A stretch of DNA of 64,000 nt, from contig NZ_MSMP01000005.1 of the NCBI RefSeq assembly GCF_001936575.1, forward strand, positions 1 through 64,000, in the 5' to 3' direction. Numbering within the stretch: the first letter of the stretch is position 1; each line of letters opens with the position of its first letter. Shown here one piece after another: positions 47,584 through 55,894 of the stretch. The notes beneath the pieces are model-generated. The model was not told the origin of the DNA, made no database searches, and saw only the letters and a list, made by a program, of their open reading frames with translations. The position numbers were made by a program, and so were the translations under genes. The DNA comes from Tenacibaculum agarivorans (GTDB lineage: Bacteria; Bacteroidota; Bacteroidia; Flavobacteriales; Flavobacteriaceae).

Positions 47584-47652
47584 TCAGTTCGAGTGATTTT
47601 TCTGGTGATTGAGCAGAGTCGAAATCAAAAGAAAAATTATATCGAGAACAGA
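47584..47652 (+). repeat. Dispersed TTCGAGTG...TATCGAGAAC repeat
   Basis: It begins TCAGTTCGAGTGATTTTTCT and ends AGAAAAATTATATCGAGAAC. The two ends are partly complementary (GTTCGAGTGATTTTTCT against the reverse of AGAAAAATTATATCGAGAAC), so it can fold. This is the clearest full-length member in the window. Confidence 0.65.
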
Positions 47653-47685
47653 TTAGGAACCTTTCAATCATTGAATATAAAAATC

Positions 47686-48201
47686 ATGAGTCCAAAATCA
47701 AATGCACAACTCAAAAATTTAATACAAACCTATCAATTTGTATTGGTTTTAAAATCTTGGCAAAGAGCTATTCCAAGAAAATGGACAGATCTTATTTTGG
47801 CTGAAGCTTTGAATTATTGTGTGTATCATGAAAACTTATGTATTAGAGGTTATTTAATAGAAGAAATACGATTGTTTTTAATCATAGAAGACAAACCAAA
47901 ACAATTACAGCACATGCTAAATGTTTTCGCAAGACAAGTAGCAAGAGGAATTTATAAATACGAAAGAAGCACCGAAAAAATGTTAGACATTTTAGAGGAC
48001 GAAGATCTATTTGATAATTTATTTTTCAAATATCCACTGTACGATCCATTTATGAAAGAATTACTAACTGGAAAAAATGTGTATCTCTATTATTATAGTC
48101 CGTATCTCGCTAAACTGAAAGATACAATCAACCATAGTAGGTACTGTTCTGCTATTGATTATAGCGGCGCCATTGGGCCTGTAGTGGTATTAACTAAATA
48201 A
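47686..48201 (+). CDS. eCIS-associated helical protein of unknown function
   Basis: The 171-residue protein starts MSPKSNAQLKNLIQTYQF. I rejected an in-frame ATG at 47593 because it lies inside the repeat element. The protein is helical with a Leu/Ile-rich N-terminal two-thirds and an aromatic C-terminal part (LYYYSPYLAKLKDTINHSRY). It stands between the ATPase and the first leader-bearing cargo gene with only 10 bases to the latter. A chaperone or loading factor is conceivable but unsupported by homology. Confidence 0.5.
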   Translation: MSPKSNAQLKNLIQTYQFVLVLKSWQRAIPRKWTDLILAEALNYCVYHENLCIRGYLIEEIRLFLIIEDKPKQLQHMLNVFARQVARGIYKYERSTEKMLDILEDEDLFDNLFFKYPLYDPFMKELLTGKNVYLYYYSPYLAKLKDTINHSRYCSAIDYSGAIGPVVVLTK

Positions 48202-48211
48202 AAACTTTAAA

Positions 48212-49012
48212 ATGAAATATACAAATAAGAATGCAGTCCAGCAAACATCAGTTAGTTCAGATGAAGCGGGTAAAAATGCAATTCAGTTAAAAGATAATAG
48301 AGCTATAAATTGTAATACAGTACAATTAAAGGTAGCAAAATATAAAGCAGGAGCATGGTATTCTTCGTTTGATCCTTACAAAACTTTTTGGACCAAAAGA
48401 GAAGCTATTGTATATGATAGACAATTAAAATCTCAAGGGAGAGATGAATTAAGAGCACGAGTACCAACATTATATACTTACACACATACAAAACCAACTA
48501 ATAAGCTTGGGTTTACGTTACAAGGTCCACATACTGTTTCGCACAGAGTTATTCTTCAATCTCTAATTAACGCTACAACAGTAGAAGAAGTCTTTAAAAT
48601 ATTTGATGAGCAAGTTTTAGAACCAGAAGACGTAGAAGAAGTGGTATTTACAGATGAATCACCACCTTCGGGAAGTTTTATAAAACAAATTCATGATAGA
48701 TTAGAAAGATTTGTTACCGATTATGAGGAAATATATGATGAGGTATTACCGATGTTTAATGCTAAAAATCCAGATCTTATAACTATTAAGCATTTAACTA
48801 ACAGACTACTTAACATGGACCCTTATGCAGTTTATGCATGGAAAACAACAGCTAAAGCATCGAAAAAGAGCTTAAGTGGTAAAGGAGAGTCTGTAGCAAA
48901 TCCAACTTGGGATGATATGTATGACAAACCTTCGAGTAATAGTTTCCGTAATGATGACAATTTAGAATCGTTTGTAGATGCAAGAAAAGATTTATTTAAT
49001 ACAAATTTTTAA
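48212..49012 (+). CDS. Leader-bearing candidate eCIS cargo, unknown domain
   Basis: This 266-residue protein is the first of seven with the shared N-terminal leader; the motif IQLKDNR is at residues 24-30, followed by a second VQLK. The rest has no domain I recognise. A conserved-looking core reads LGFTLQGPHTVSHRVILQSL, and the C-terminal third is acidic and ends NLESFVDARKDLF. There is no signal peptide or membrane segment. The leader, position and size suggest a protein loaded into the particle. A toxic activity is not shown. Confidence 0.6.
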   Translation: MKYTNKNAVQQTSVSSDEAGKNAIQLKDNRAINCNTVQLKVAKYKAGAWYSSFDPYKTFWTKREAIVYDRQLKSQGRDELRARVPTLYTYTHTKPTNKLGFTLQGPHTVSHRVILQSLINATTVEEVFKIFDEQVLEPEDVEEVVFTDESPPSGSFIKQIHDRLERFVTDYEEIYDEVLPMFNAKNPDLITIKHLTNRLLNMDPYAVYAWKTTAKASKKSLSGKGESVANPTWDDMYDKPSSNSFRNDDNLESFVDARKDLFNTNF

Positions 49013-49014
49013 TC

Positions 49015-49224
49015 ATGGAATATAAAAAAACAACAAGTATTCAGCGAAAAGAAGCTAATTCCAACAAGGTTGGAAAAAATGCAATTCAATTAAAGGATAA
49101 TCGATCAGTAACTTCAAAAACAGCGCAATTAATGGGTTTAGATGAAGAGGAAGAAGATATGCAATTAAAAGCAGATACCGCTCAGAAAATGGGGTTAGAT
49201 GAAGAAGATGAATTTGCTTCTTAA
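49015..49224 (+). CDS. Leader-only miniprotein with acidic direct repeat
   Basis: This 69-residue protein has a leader nearly identical in its last part to that of the preceding gene: KNAIQLKDNR at residues 21-30 in both. The rest is two copies of a short unit (TAQLMGLDEEEED and TAQKMGLDEEDE). No folded domain is possible at this size. It could be a small cargo, a packaging competitor or filler, or the relic of a larger effector. The start lies 2 bases after the previous stop, so translation is coupled. Confidence 0.6.
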   Translation: MEYKKTTSIQRKEANSNKVGKNAIQLKDNRSVTSKTAQLMGLDEEEEDMQLKADTAQKMGLDEEDEFAS

Positions 49225-49255
49225 AAATCTCTAGTTCACTGTTAAAAGCAAGTTT

Positions 49256-50674
49256 ATGAGTAACCTTATCAATAAAAATAACGAATCTAAAAATGAAACA
49301 GTAGCTAGCGCTAATGTGCAATTGCAAGAGAATAATGATACTACCTTTCAATTAGTAGATAATAGAAAGGAAGCAGTTGTTCAGCAGCAATTAGTAGATA
49401 AACCTATTCAAAAAAAGCCTAACAATACAGGGTTGCCAGACAATTTAAAATCGGGAATAGAAAATATGTCGGGCTATTCCATGGACGATGTAAAAGTACA
49501 TTACAATTCCAATAAACCTGCTCAATTAAATGCACATGCCTATGCACAAGGAACGGATATTCACGTGGCATCAGGGCAAGAACAACATGTACCACATGAA
49601 GCTTGGCATGTAGTACAACAAAAACAAGGAAGAGTACAACCTACAACTGCTGTAAATGGAGCACAAGTGAATGATAATGTTGGTTTAGAAACAGAAGCAG
49701 ATGTTATGGGAGCAAAGGCGTTGCAGATGAGGAGTAAAAATAGTAGTACAACAATTACAAGTTCTGATGGACAAAAGAAACAGCAAAGTCTACAGATGAA
49801 AAAAGGGGTAAATACTTCAGTTACTCAAAGAAAAATATTTATTTCAGATAATACATCTACAGGAAAAAGTTTGCTATCAAAAGCACAATCAAGATCAAAT
49901 CCAGAAGAAGTAATGGAAACAATAAAAAATGCAATGGAAGATGACAGTACTAATTTTACTTTCCAATCAGAAATTGATGTTATTCATGCAGCAGAACGAT
50001 CGCCAAATTACAAAAATTGGGAAAATGGACCTGTAAAAAGGTTATTACTTACCGATTATGAAGGAGCATCAAAAGAACTCTTATTTCCAAAAATGATAAC
50101 CACTCCAGGTGAAGGAGCAATTAAAGTATATCGAGTACAAAGTGATGGAAGTAAAAGGGTAACCTATAAAGATCAAAATGTTGTTCTTGGATCACCTCCA
50201 ATGAATATAAGCTTTGGCGAGCCAGATCATGCATTGTACTATAGCAATGATATAGTAATCACTTTTGATGTTAGTGCAGCCGGATTTTCAAAACTAGAAG
50301 AGTCAATGAAATCTCAAAAAGAAAAAGGTGCAGATATTACTTTTAATGATATCACGAAACCAGGCGATAAAATGGAGATAACTACATCAGAAGGTGTTGA
50401 AGAGCTACAGAAAGCAATTATCCCAGGAACAGCAAGGAAATACGATAAAAATTGGTTTGATGAAAAAGTTAGTGGAGAAGTTCTGGATAAAAAGAGAGTT
50501 TTGGAACTCAGACAAAAATTTATTGATGAGGCTTATGATGAAAAAGTACTAAAAAATCAGTTAGATAAATTGTTTGATAAAGAAGGAATCACAAGTGAAA
50601 CTTTAGCAAAAATGTGGGAATATAGAAATTCAGATGTAGATAAAAGGCTAAGAAAAATAACGGTTAAAGAATAA
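49256..50674 (+). CDS. DUF4157 (HExxH) candidate eCIS effector with unknown C-terminal domain
   Basis: The 472-residue protein has a leader (FQLVDNR at 31-37), then a DUF4157 module (about 53-160) with the zinc-binding HEAWH at 114-118 and the usual QQKQGR tail, and a C-terminal payload of about 290 residues. The payload contains AIKVYRVQSDGSKRVTYKD, ISFGEPDHALYYSNDIVITF and a Lys-rich helical end. An ADP-ribosyltransferase-like fold is possible from the R...SFG...ALYY layout, but no ExE motif is visible, so this is weak. DUF4157 is known to be linked to eCIS loci. There is no signal peptide. Confidence 0.75.
   Translation: MSNLINKNNESKNETVASANVQLQENNDTTFQLVDNRKEAVVQQQLVDKPIQKKPNNTGLPDNLKSGIENMSGYSMDDVKVHYNSNKPAQLNAHAYAQGTDIHVASGQEQHVPHEAWHVVQQKQGRVQPTTAVNGAQVNDNVGLETEADVMGAKALQMRSKNSSTTITSSDGQKKQQSLQMKKGVNTSVTQRKIFISDNTSTGKSLLSKAQSRSNPEEVMETIKNAMEDDSTNFTFQSEIDVIHAAERSPNYKNWENGPVKRLLLTDYEGASKELLFPKMITTPGEGAIKVYRVQSDGSKRVTYKDQNVVLGSPPMNISFGEPDHALYYSNDIVITFDVSAAGFSKLEESMKSQKEKGADITFNDITKPGDKMEITTSEGVEELQKAIIPGTARKYDKNWFDEKVSGEVLDKKRVLELRQKFIDEAYDEKVLKNQLDKLFDKEGITSETLAKMWEYRNSDVDKRLRKITVKE
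49442..49730 (+). repeat. DUF4157 module DNA repeat, copy 1
   Basis: The first 207 bases (49442-49648) are identical to 53492-53698. The last 80 bases (49651-49730) instead match 56272-56351 with a single mismatch, while copy 2 differs from copy 1 there at about eight positions. This is a mosaic pattern. Confidence 0.9.
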
Positions 50675-50709
50675 TAGTTACAAATTATCATCTGAAATTA
50701 ATATATATA

Positions 50710-50899
50710 ATGGAATTTAAGAAAGAAATAGAACAAAACAAGGAATAATACAATCTACAATTTCTCTAAAAGGCACATAAATAAATGGAATATTAATTTA
50801 GAAACTAAAGTTGATATTATAAAGGCAACAGTGACTGAAAATCCTTTAAATACAAGTTATTATAAAAAACTAAAAAAATATGTTTCAGCAAGTAAATAA
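50710..50899 (+). pseudogene. Possible relic of a leader-bearing gene
   Basis: A 12-codon frame (MEFKKEIEQNKE, stop at 50748) resembles the MEYKK start of the miniprotein. It is followed in another frame by an open stretch of more than 50 codons without a start, up to 50899, running into the next gene. I see this as a possible decayed cargo gene. Evidence is thin. Confidence 0.25.
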
Positions 50900-52235
50900 A
50901 AAAGAAATAGTTGAAAGATCAGGCGTTGCAAATAATGTCGCACAAAATAAAAACAGCGATACTATTTTTCAATTTGTAGATAATAGACCAGAAAATGTTT
51001 TACAATCAAACTTTAGAGAGAAAACTACACAACTAAAGATACAATCAGAACAACCTGTAGTTCAATTAGCAAATGAATGGGGATTAAATGATTACAAACA
51101 GATTCATGCTTTTAATGATAATCTTTATGAGAATTTACCTAGAAGTAATGATGTACCCAACATGAGTAAAATAAGTGCAATGATGCTTAGCATTAATAAA
51201 AATCTTACGAGTCTGAATTTACCTGAGATGAAAGTTGTAGAAGCAAAGGATTTGGAAAACACAGGATCAGCAAATTTTGATTTTAAAACATGGAAAATGC
51301 AGATAGACCCAGAAAAACTAAATGAAATTGATGCAGGTTTAGCCAATACATTGTATCATGAAGCAAGACATTCAGAACAGTGGTTTAAAATGATTGCTAA
51401 AAGATTAATGGAAGGGCAAAAGAAGGAGCAAATAGTCTCAACTATGGGAGTGCCAGAGGAAATTGTACAAAAAGCTATAGAAATAGGACCAGAAAATATT
51501 TTACCAGTTGAGCAAAAAGAAGCGGTTACGAGTTTTTATGAAAGTGTTTACGGAAAAGGGAGTGCACATAGAACTAAAGTGCTATTGAATTTAAATAAGG
51601 ATGGGAATTATGAAGCTTATAAAAAATTACCAGAAGAAGTAGACGCTTGGGAAGTTGGCGGAAATGTAGAAGAGATAATGGATGTAGATTTAATAAGCCT
51701 AAAAGGAAAAATTATGGATACCAATGACTTAAATGAAATTAGGAACTACCTTTCAAAGGTAGAATTCTTATCAGAAATGCTTCCTAAACCAACTTTTACA
51801 GTGGAAAGTATTCTGAAAGAAAAATTAAATACATGGAATAATAAATTGAAAGAAATTGAAGCAACTTCTGTAGAAGATAATGTTCATAAATTTGGAGATT
51901 ATATAACACTTGTAGATAAGTATAATAATTTGGCTACTAGAGCAAAAGTGCCCAATTTTTCTAGTGATTTTGAATTAGAGTATAGAATAATGTCAAAAAA
52001 TTTAGAAGAGGCTGAAAAATTAGATGAGCAAAATCCTAATATTTGGGCAGTTGGTAAATTGATTGGTTATATAAAGGATTGTATGATACAATATGAAGAT
52101 GAAACTTCTAAACCTCAACCAAGTGTAAGTACATTATTTTGGTGTTTAAGTACTACGGGTGAGTTTGTAAAGCAAATTAAACAAGCTATTGTAGAGGAAA
52201 AAGAACAAGAACTAGACTCAGATTCAAAAGATTAA
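50880..52235 (+). CDS. Leader-bearing candidate effector with HEARH zincin-like domain
   Basis: The 451-residue protein has the leader motif FQFVDNR at residues 30-36 and repeated TTQLK / VVQLA segments after it. A second kind of metalloprotease-like domain follows: H160-E161-A162-R163-H164 (LYHEARHSEQWF), with a candidate third ligand in EEVDAWEVGGN at about 252-255. It lacks DUF4157. The C-terminal 170 residues are helical. It is likely a zinc-dependent hydrolase or peptidase delivered by the particle. The substrate is unknown. Confidence 0.65.
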   Translation: MFQQVNKKEIVERSGVANNVAQNKNSDTIFQFVDNRPENVLQSNFREKTTQLKIQSEQPVVQLANEWGLNDYKQIHAFNDNLYENLPRSNDVPNMSKISAMMLSINKNLTSLNLPEMKVVEAKDLENTGSANFDFKTWKMQIDPEKLNEIDAGLANTLYHEARHSEQWFKMIAKRLMEGQKKEQIVSTMGVPEEIVQKAIEIGPENILPVEQKEAVTSFYESVYGKGSAHRTKVLLNLNKDGNYEAYKKLPEEVDAWEVGGNVEEIMDVDLISLKGKIMDTNDLNEIRNYLSKVEFLSEMLPKPTFTVESILKEKLNTWNNKLKEIEATSVEDNVHKFGDYITLVDKYNNLATRAKVPNFSSDFELEYRIMSKNLEEAEKLDEQNPNIWAVGKLIGYIKDCMIQYEDETSKPQPSVSTLFWCLSTTGEFVKQIKQAIVEEKEQELDSDSKD

Positions 52236-52265
52236 TGGTATTTCAAATATAAAAATTGAAAAAGA

Positions 52266-53285
52266 ATGAAAATACATGTAGATAATCATAAAGGTAAGAG
52301 TAGTCAATCAGTTGCAAATGCAATTACTCAAAGGCATGTAAACAATAATGAAGTTTTTCAATTTAAAGACAATCGAAAACAATATCCTGTTCAAACCAAA
52401 TTACAAAGTAACGGATCAGACGTTTTTCAACTTAAAAAATTGGTTCCAGGTACATTAAATGTTGTAGGAGAGCATCATTCGGAAAGTACAGCTAGAAGAG
52501 ATCAAGAAATTGAATTGGCACAAAGAGAGGTAGGAGGAGGATATTGGACAGAAGATAATTTTAGAATTAGAAGAACTAAACCATTTGAAACATATAAAGA
52601 AGATTCTGAAGATGATCCAAGAGTATTTGGCGATGCATTGTATTTAAGAATTGCAGAAAGTATTCAATATACAGAAGAAGCAAAGACTGATTTTATTAGA
52701 GAATGGAAAAAATGGACAGTTGTTAAATTGACTACTAAAAATTTAAAAGATCTTAAAGAAGAATTACAAGGGATATTAGTTACATGTAAAACACATATAA
52801 AGGAAGCAGAAAGACTAGCTAATTTATATTTAAAAAATGAAGAAGTAAGAACACTTCCTGTTGAAGTTACTACTATCATAGAAAAAATGAATGAATTATT
52901 GCCTAAAACGGTGGCAACTTTTCTATCGCTAGCTGAAGTTTGGAAAAGCCTTCCACTTGAAGAGCTTATAGCATTTAGATTTCTATATATTTTTGAACCA
53001 TTTAGTTATAATGTTAATGAACTTTCAATATATGCAAGACAATTAGCAGGAGCTAGTTTAGATGAAACGAGTAAACTAAGATCCTATGAAATGGATAATG
53101 CGGCTACTTTTGCTCATAATAGAGTAGGTGTTTGGAAAATAGGATATCATCATGTGGCAGATATAAAAGCAGCACTAGCAGAAGAAGGAATTACAAATTA
53201 TGAGCTAATAGACAGAGATGAATTTAATAGTGAATATAAAGAGTTACCTATTTGGGTAGATGGAGAGTTAAAAAATCAGGAGTAA
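52266..53285 (+). CDS. Leader-bearing candidate effector with GEHH...GYHH motifs (EreA/ChaN/TraB-like)
   Basis: The 339-residue protein has the leader motif FQFKDNR at 31-37 and a FQLKK echo near 57. The payload shows G68-E69-H70-H71 (VVGEHHSES) near its start and G293-Y294-H295-H296 (WKIGYHHVADI) near its end, with a nearby AHNRVG. This GE-x-H ... G-x-x-H layout recalls the erythromycin esterase/ChaN/TraB-TIKI superfamily, whose His and Glu residues serve metal binding or catalysis. The helical middle is long. The enzyme activity is inferred, not certain. Confidence 0.6.
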   Translation: MKIHVDNHKGKSSQSVANAITQRHVNNNEVFQFKDNRKQYPVQTKLQSNGSDVFQLKKLVPGTLNVVGEHHSESTARRDQEIELAQREVGGGYWTEDNFRIRRTKPFETYKEDSEDDPRVFGDALYLRIAESIQYTEEAKTDFIREWKKWTVVKLTTKNLKDLKEELQGILVTCKTHIKEAERLANLYLKNEEVRTLPVEVTTIIEKMNELLPKTVATFLSLAEVWKSLPLEELIAFRFLYIFEPFSYNVNELSIYARQLAGASLDETSKLRSYEMDNAATFAHNRVGVWKIGYHHVADIKAALAEEGITNYELIDRDEFNSEYKELPIWVDGELKNQE

Positions 53286-53332
53286 AACAGCTGCTTCTTA
53301 CGAATAGTATAAAATAAAAGGAATAAAGAAAG

Positions 53333-55732
53333 ATGAAATTTAAAACTAATGATAAACTAGATAAATCCAATAGCATTTCTTCAGTACAAAATATAGGACA
53401 GAAAAAGGAAATTTTTAAAGGAAGTTATTTATCAGATAATAGGACAAAGGATAGTATTCAAAAAAAGCCCAATAATACTGGATTGCCTGATAATTTAAAA
53501 TCGGGAATAGAAAATATGTCGGGCTATTCCATGGACGATGTAAAAGTACATTACAATTCCAATAAACCTGCTCAATTAAATGCACATGCCTATGCACAAG
53601 GAACGGATATTCACGTGGCATCAGGGCAAGAACAACATGTACCACATGAAGCTTGGCATGTAGTACAACAAAAACAAGGAAGAGTACAACCTACAACTTC
53701 TGTAAACGGATCACAAGTTAATGACAATGCAGGATTAGAAACAGAAGCAGATGTTATGGGAGCAAAGGCATTGCAGATGAAAGTTAAACAAGTTCCCCTT
53801 CAAAATCAAAACATAATAACAAATAAAGTAGCGCAATTGTCTCCTGACAGTGCACGTTTAGAAATGAAAAAATGGTTTAATAAAGCAATGAAATTTAAGA
53901 GCAGTAAATTGGAAGAATTTAAAGGTGATAAAGAAGCATATACAAGTAAATATGGTAATAAGCTTGTGGAAATAGCAGAAGGATTGATGAAATATTTAAA
54001 TTATTCAAAAGAGCGCTATGCTTTGGGAGACCAAAGAGAGGTGTTAAAATTTGTGGACACGAAAGCCGATGAATTTTTACACGTAGAAGGAAATGAGGAG
54101 GAGGATAATGAGTTTAAACAGTTAATAGAAGAGATAAAAACCATAGCAATAACAGAATTGGAAGGAACGTCAGGTGATGAAATAATGGCAGGAAATTTAG
54201 AAATACCAGAGGATGCACCAATAGAGTCGTTTAAGGATACTGATTTATTAAGTAAAGGAGAAGATAAAGAAGTGTCCTTGGCTCATTTAGATTTAGAAGG
54301 AGAACGACTTTTAGAAGGAACAGGAGCTTTAGAGTATAAAGGAATTGCTACAAGATCTCCCTTATTTGTGGGGACACCTACTATAGCAGATGTACGTCAG
54401 GGGAATTTAGGCGATTGTTATTTACTAGCTGCGTTAATTAGCATTGTAAAAACAAACCCAGACTTTATTAAAGATATGATGAGAGACAATGGAAATGGAA
54501 CAGTAACAGTAAAATTATTTGATATAGATACTAAAGTAACTCCTGCTGAATCAGGAAAAGGAAGTACAGTTGATTATTCATTCATACCACGATATATAAA
54601 TGTGCGTAAATCTGTAATAGTAGATAAAGGTGTTTATGAAAAAAATGAAAATGATCATAAAGAAAATGTAAAAGCTAAGCAAGAGAAATATAGCGAAGAA
54701 GTAGGGGATGATGATTTTAAAGAACCTAGAAAACCTGAAGTAATGCCAAAATATGCTAGAGGAGGTGTTTGGGTTCAGATGATAGAAAAAGCATATGCAG
54801 CTGCAGGGTATGGGTTTAATAATGACGACGAATCTAAAACTTCTTACGAAAAGATATCAGGAGGATTTGGAGAAGCAACATTACAATATCTTCTAGGAAA
54901 AGAATCAGATGAAGTAATTTTACCTAATAAGAAGACGGCAGACGATACTGTTAAAGGATTAATGGAGGATTTAAATATGGGAAATATAGTGTTAGATGTT
55001 GAATTTGAACTGGAAGATATAATTGAAGAGATGAAAGATGGTAGTTCTATAGAAGATGAGGGAGAAAGTGAAGCTACAGATATGTCAAAAAGCCAAACTT
55101 TAATAGATTTAGAAAATACTTTAGAAAAATTTCTTAAGATTTTTAAATCTAAAGAAAAACTAGAAGTAGAACCAACTGTAGGTGTTATTAATGATTTGAA
55201 AAACAGTGTTTTAAGTAGATTTGGTGATAATCAAGATATGACTGAAAAAGTAAACAAATTATTTGATACTACTGTTAAAGAGCTAAACCTTCAAGGATAT
55301 GGAGTTGAACAGGGAGTGTATACTCCTAAACAAATAGAATTCTATAAAAAAATAACAAAAGATCTAGGAGAAGGAAAGAATATCATTTTACAAACAAAAA
55401 GTGATTTCATCGGTGAGCGTACAGAAGATAAAGATAAAGAAGGAGAAGGAGGGGAAGGGGTTCCTATTAAGGGTATGTATAAAAAACATGCTTATGCTGT
55501 TATAGCCACTGCATCAACTATTAGTGAAGATTTTGCTAATAATGAAAGATTGTATTTAATGTTAGCAAATCCACATGCTAAAGATACTCCAATTTATTCA
55601 GGGAAAGTAGATGAAAAGGGAATACCAGAAAGACGAATGAGTACAAAAGAGGAAGACGATATTAATGAAGGTATTTTTAAATATGATTTAGCTGATATTC
55701 AAGGAGAGGTAAATTCTATTGTAATAGCGTGA
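53333..55732 (+). CDS. DUF4157 plus calpain-like cysteine protease candidate eCIS effector
   Basis: The 799-residue protein is the largest cargo candidate. It has a degenerate leader (SYLSDNR at 31-37), a DUF4157 module with HEAWH at 105-109, a helical acidic region, and a C2-family peptidase domain. The calpain triad is complete: C362 (QGNLGDCYLLAAL), H719 (KKHAYAVI) and N746 (LANPHAKDTP). A large insertion of about 250 residues lies between the Cys and His parts. Calpain domains cut host proteins; no EF-hands are seen. There is no signal peptide, in keeping with delivery by the particle. Confidence 0.85.
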   Translation: MKFKTNDKLDKSNSISSVQNIGQKKEIFKGSYLSDNRTKDSIQKKPNNTGLPDNLKSGIENMSGYSMDDVKVHYNSNKPAQLNAHAYAQGTDIHVASGQEQHVPHEAWHVVQQKQGRVQPTTSVNGSQVNDNAGLETEADVMGAKALQMKVKQVPLQNQNIITNKVAQLSPDSARLEMKKWFNKAMKFKSSKLEEFKGDKEAYTSKYGNKLVEIAEGLMKYLNYSKERYALGDQREVLKFVDTKADEFLHVEGNEEEDNEFKQLIEEIKTIAITELEGTSGDEIMAGNLEIPEDAPIESFKDTDLLSKGEDKEVSLAHLDLEGERLLEGTGALEYKGIATRSPLFVGTPTIADVRQGNLGDCYLLAALISIVKTNPDFIKDMMRDNGNGTVTVKLFDIDTKVTPAESGKGSTVDYSFIPRYINVRKSVIVDKGVYEKNENDHKENVKAKQEKYSEEVGDDDFKEPRKPEVMPKYARGGVWVQMIEKAYAAAGYGFNNDDESKTSYEKISGGFGEATLQYLLGKESDEVILPNKKTADDTVKGLMEDLNMGNIVLDVEFELEDIIEEMKDGSSIEDEGESEATDMSKSQTLIDLENTLEKFLKIFKSKEKLEVEPTVGVINDLKNSVLSRFGDNQDMTEKVNKLFDTTVKELNLQGYGVEQGVYTPKQIEFYKKITKDLGEGKNIILQTKSDFIGERTEDKDKEGEGGEGVPIKGMYKKHAYAVIATASTISEDFANNERLYLMLANPHAKDTPIYSGKVDEKGIPERRMSTKEEDDINEGIFKYDLADIQGEVNSIVIA
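53492..53780 (+). repeat. DUF4157 module DNA repeat, copy 2
   Basis: The first 207 bases (53492-53698) are 100 percent identical to copy 1, third codon positions included, although the flanking sequence of the two genes is unrelated. The remaining part has diverged. Confidence 0.9.
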
Positions 55733-55894
55733 AAGAATTAAAGAAAAATTATTATTTCTAGTTTAATATTTTGATTAAATAAATAGTTTGTAAAGTGGGT
55801 TGAAGATGATGAAAGGTAAAGTGATAAAAAGGTACAAATTTAGAGGATAATATGATATCAGCAGAGTAAAATAAATTCAGAGAAAAGTAATAAG

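Noticed and set aside
47593..47685. Upstream extension of the 171-aa gene by 31 codons
   Set aside because: The extension lies inside a dispersed repeat element; the start MSPKSN at 47686 gives a normal protein.
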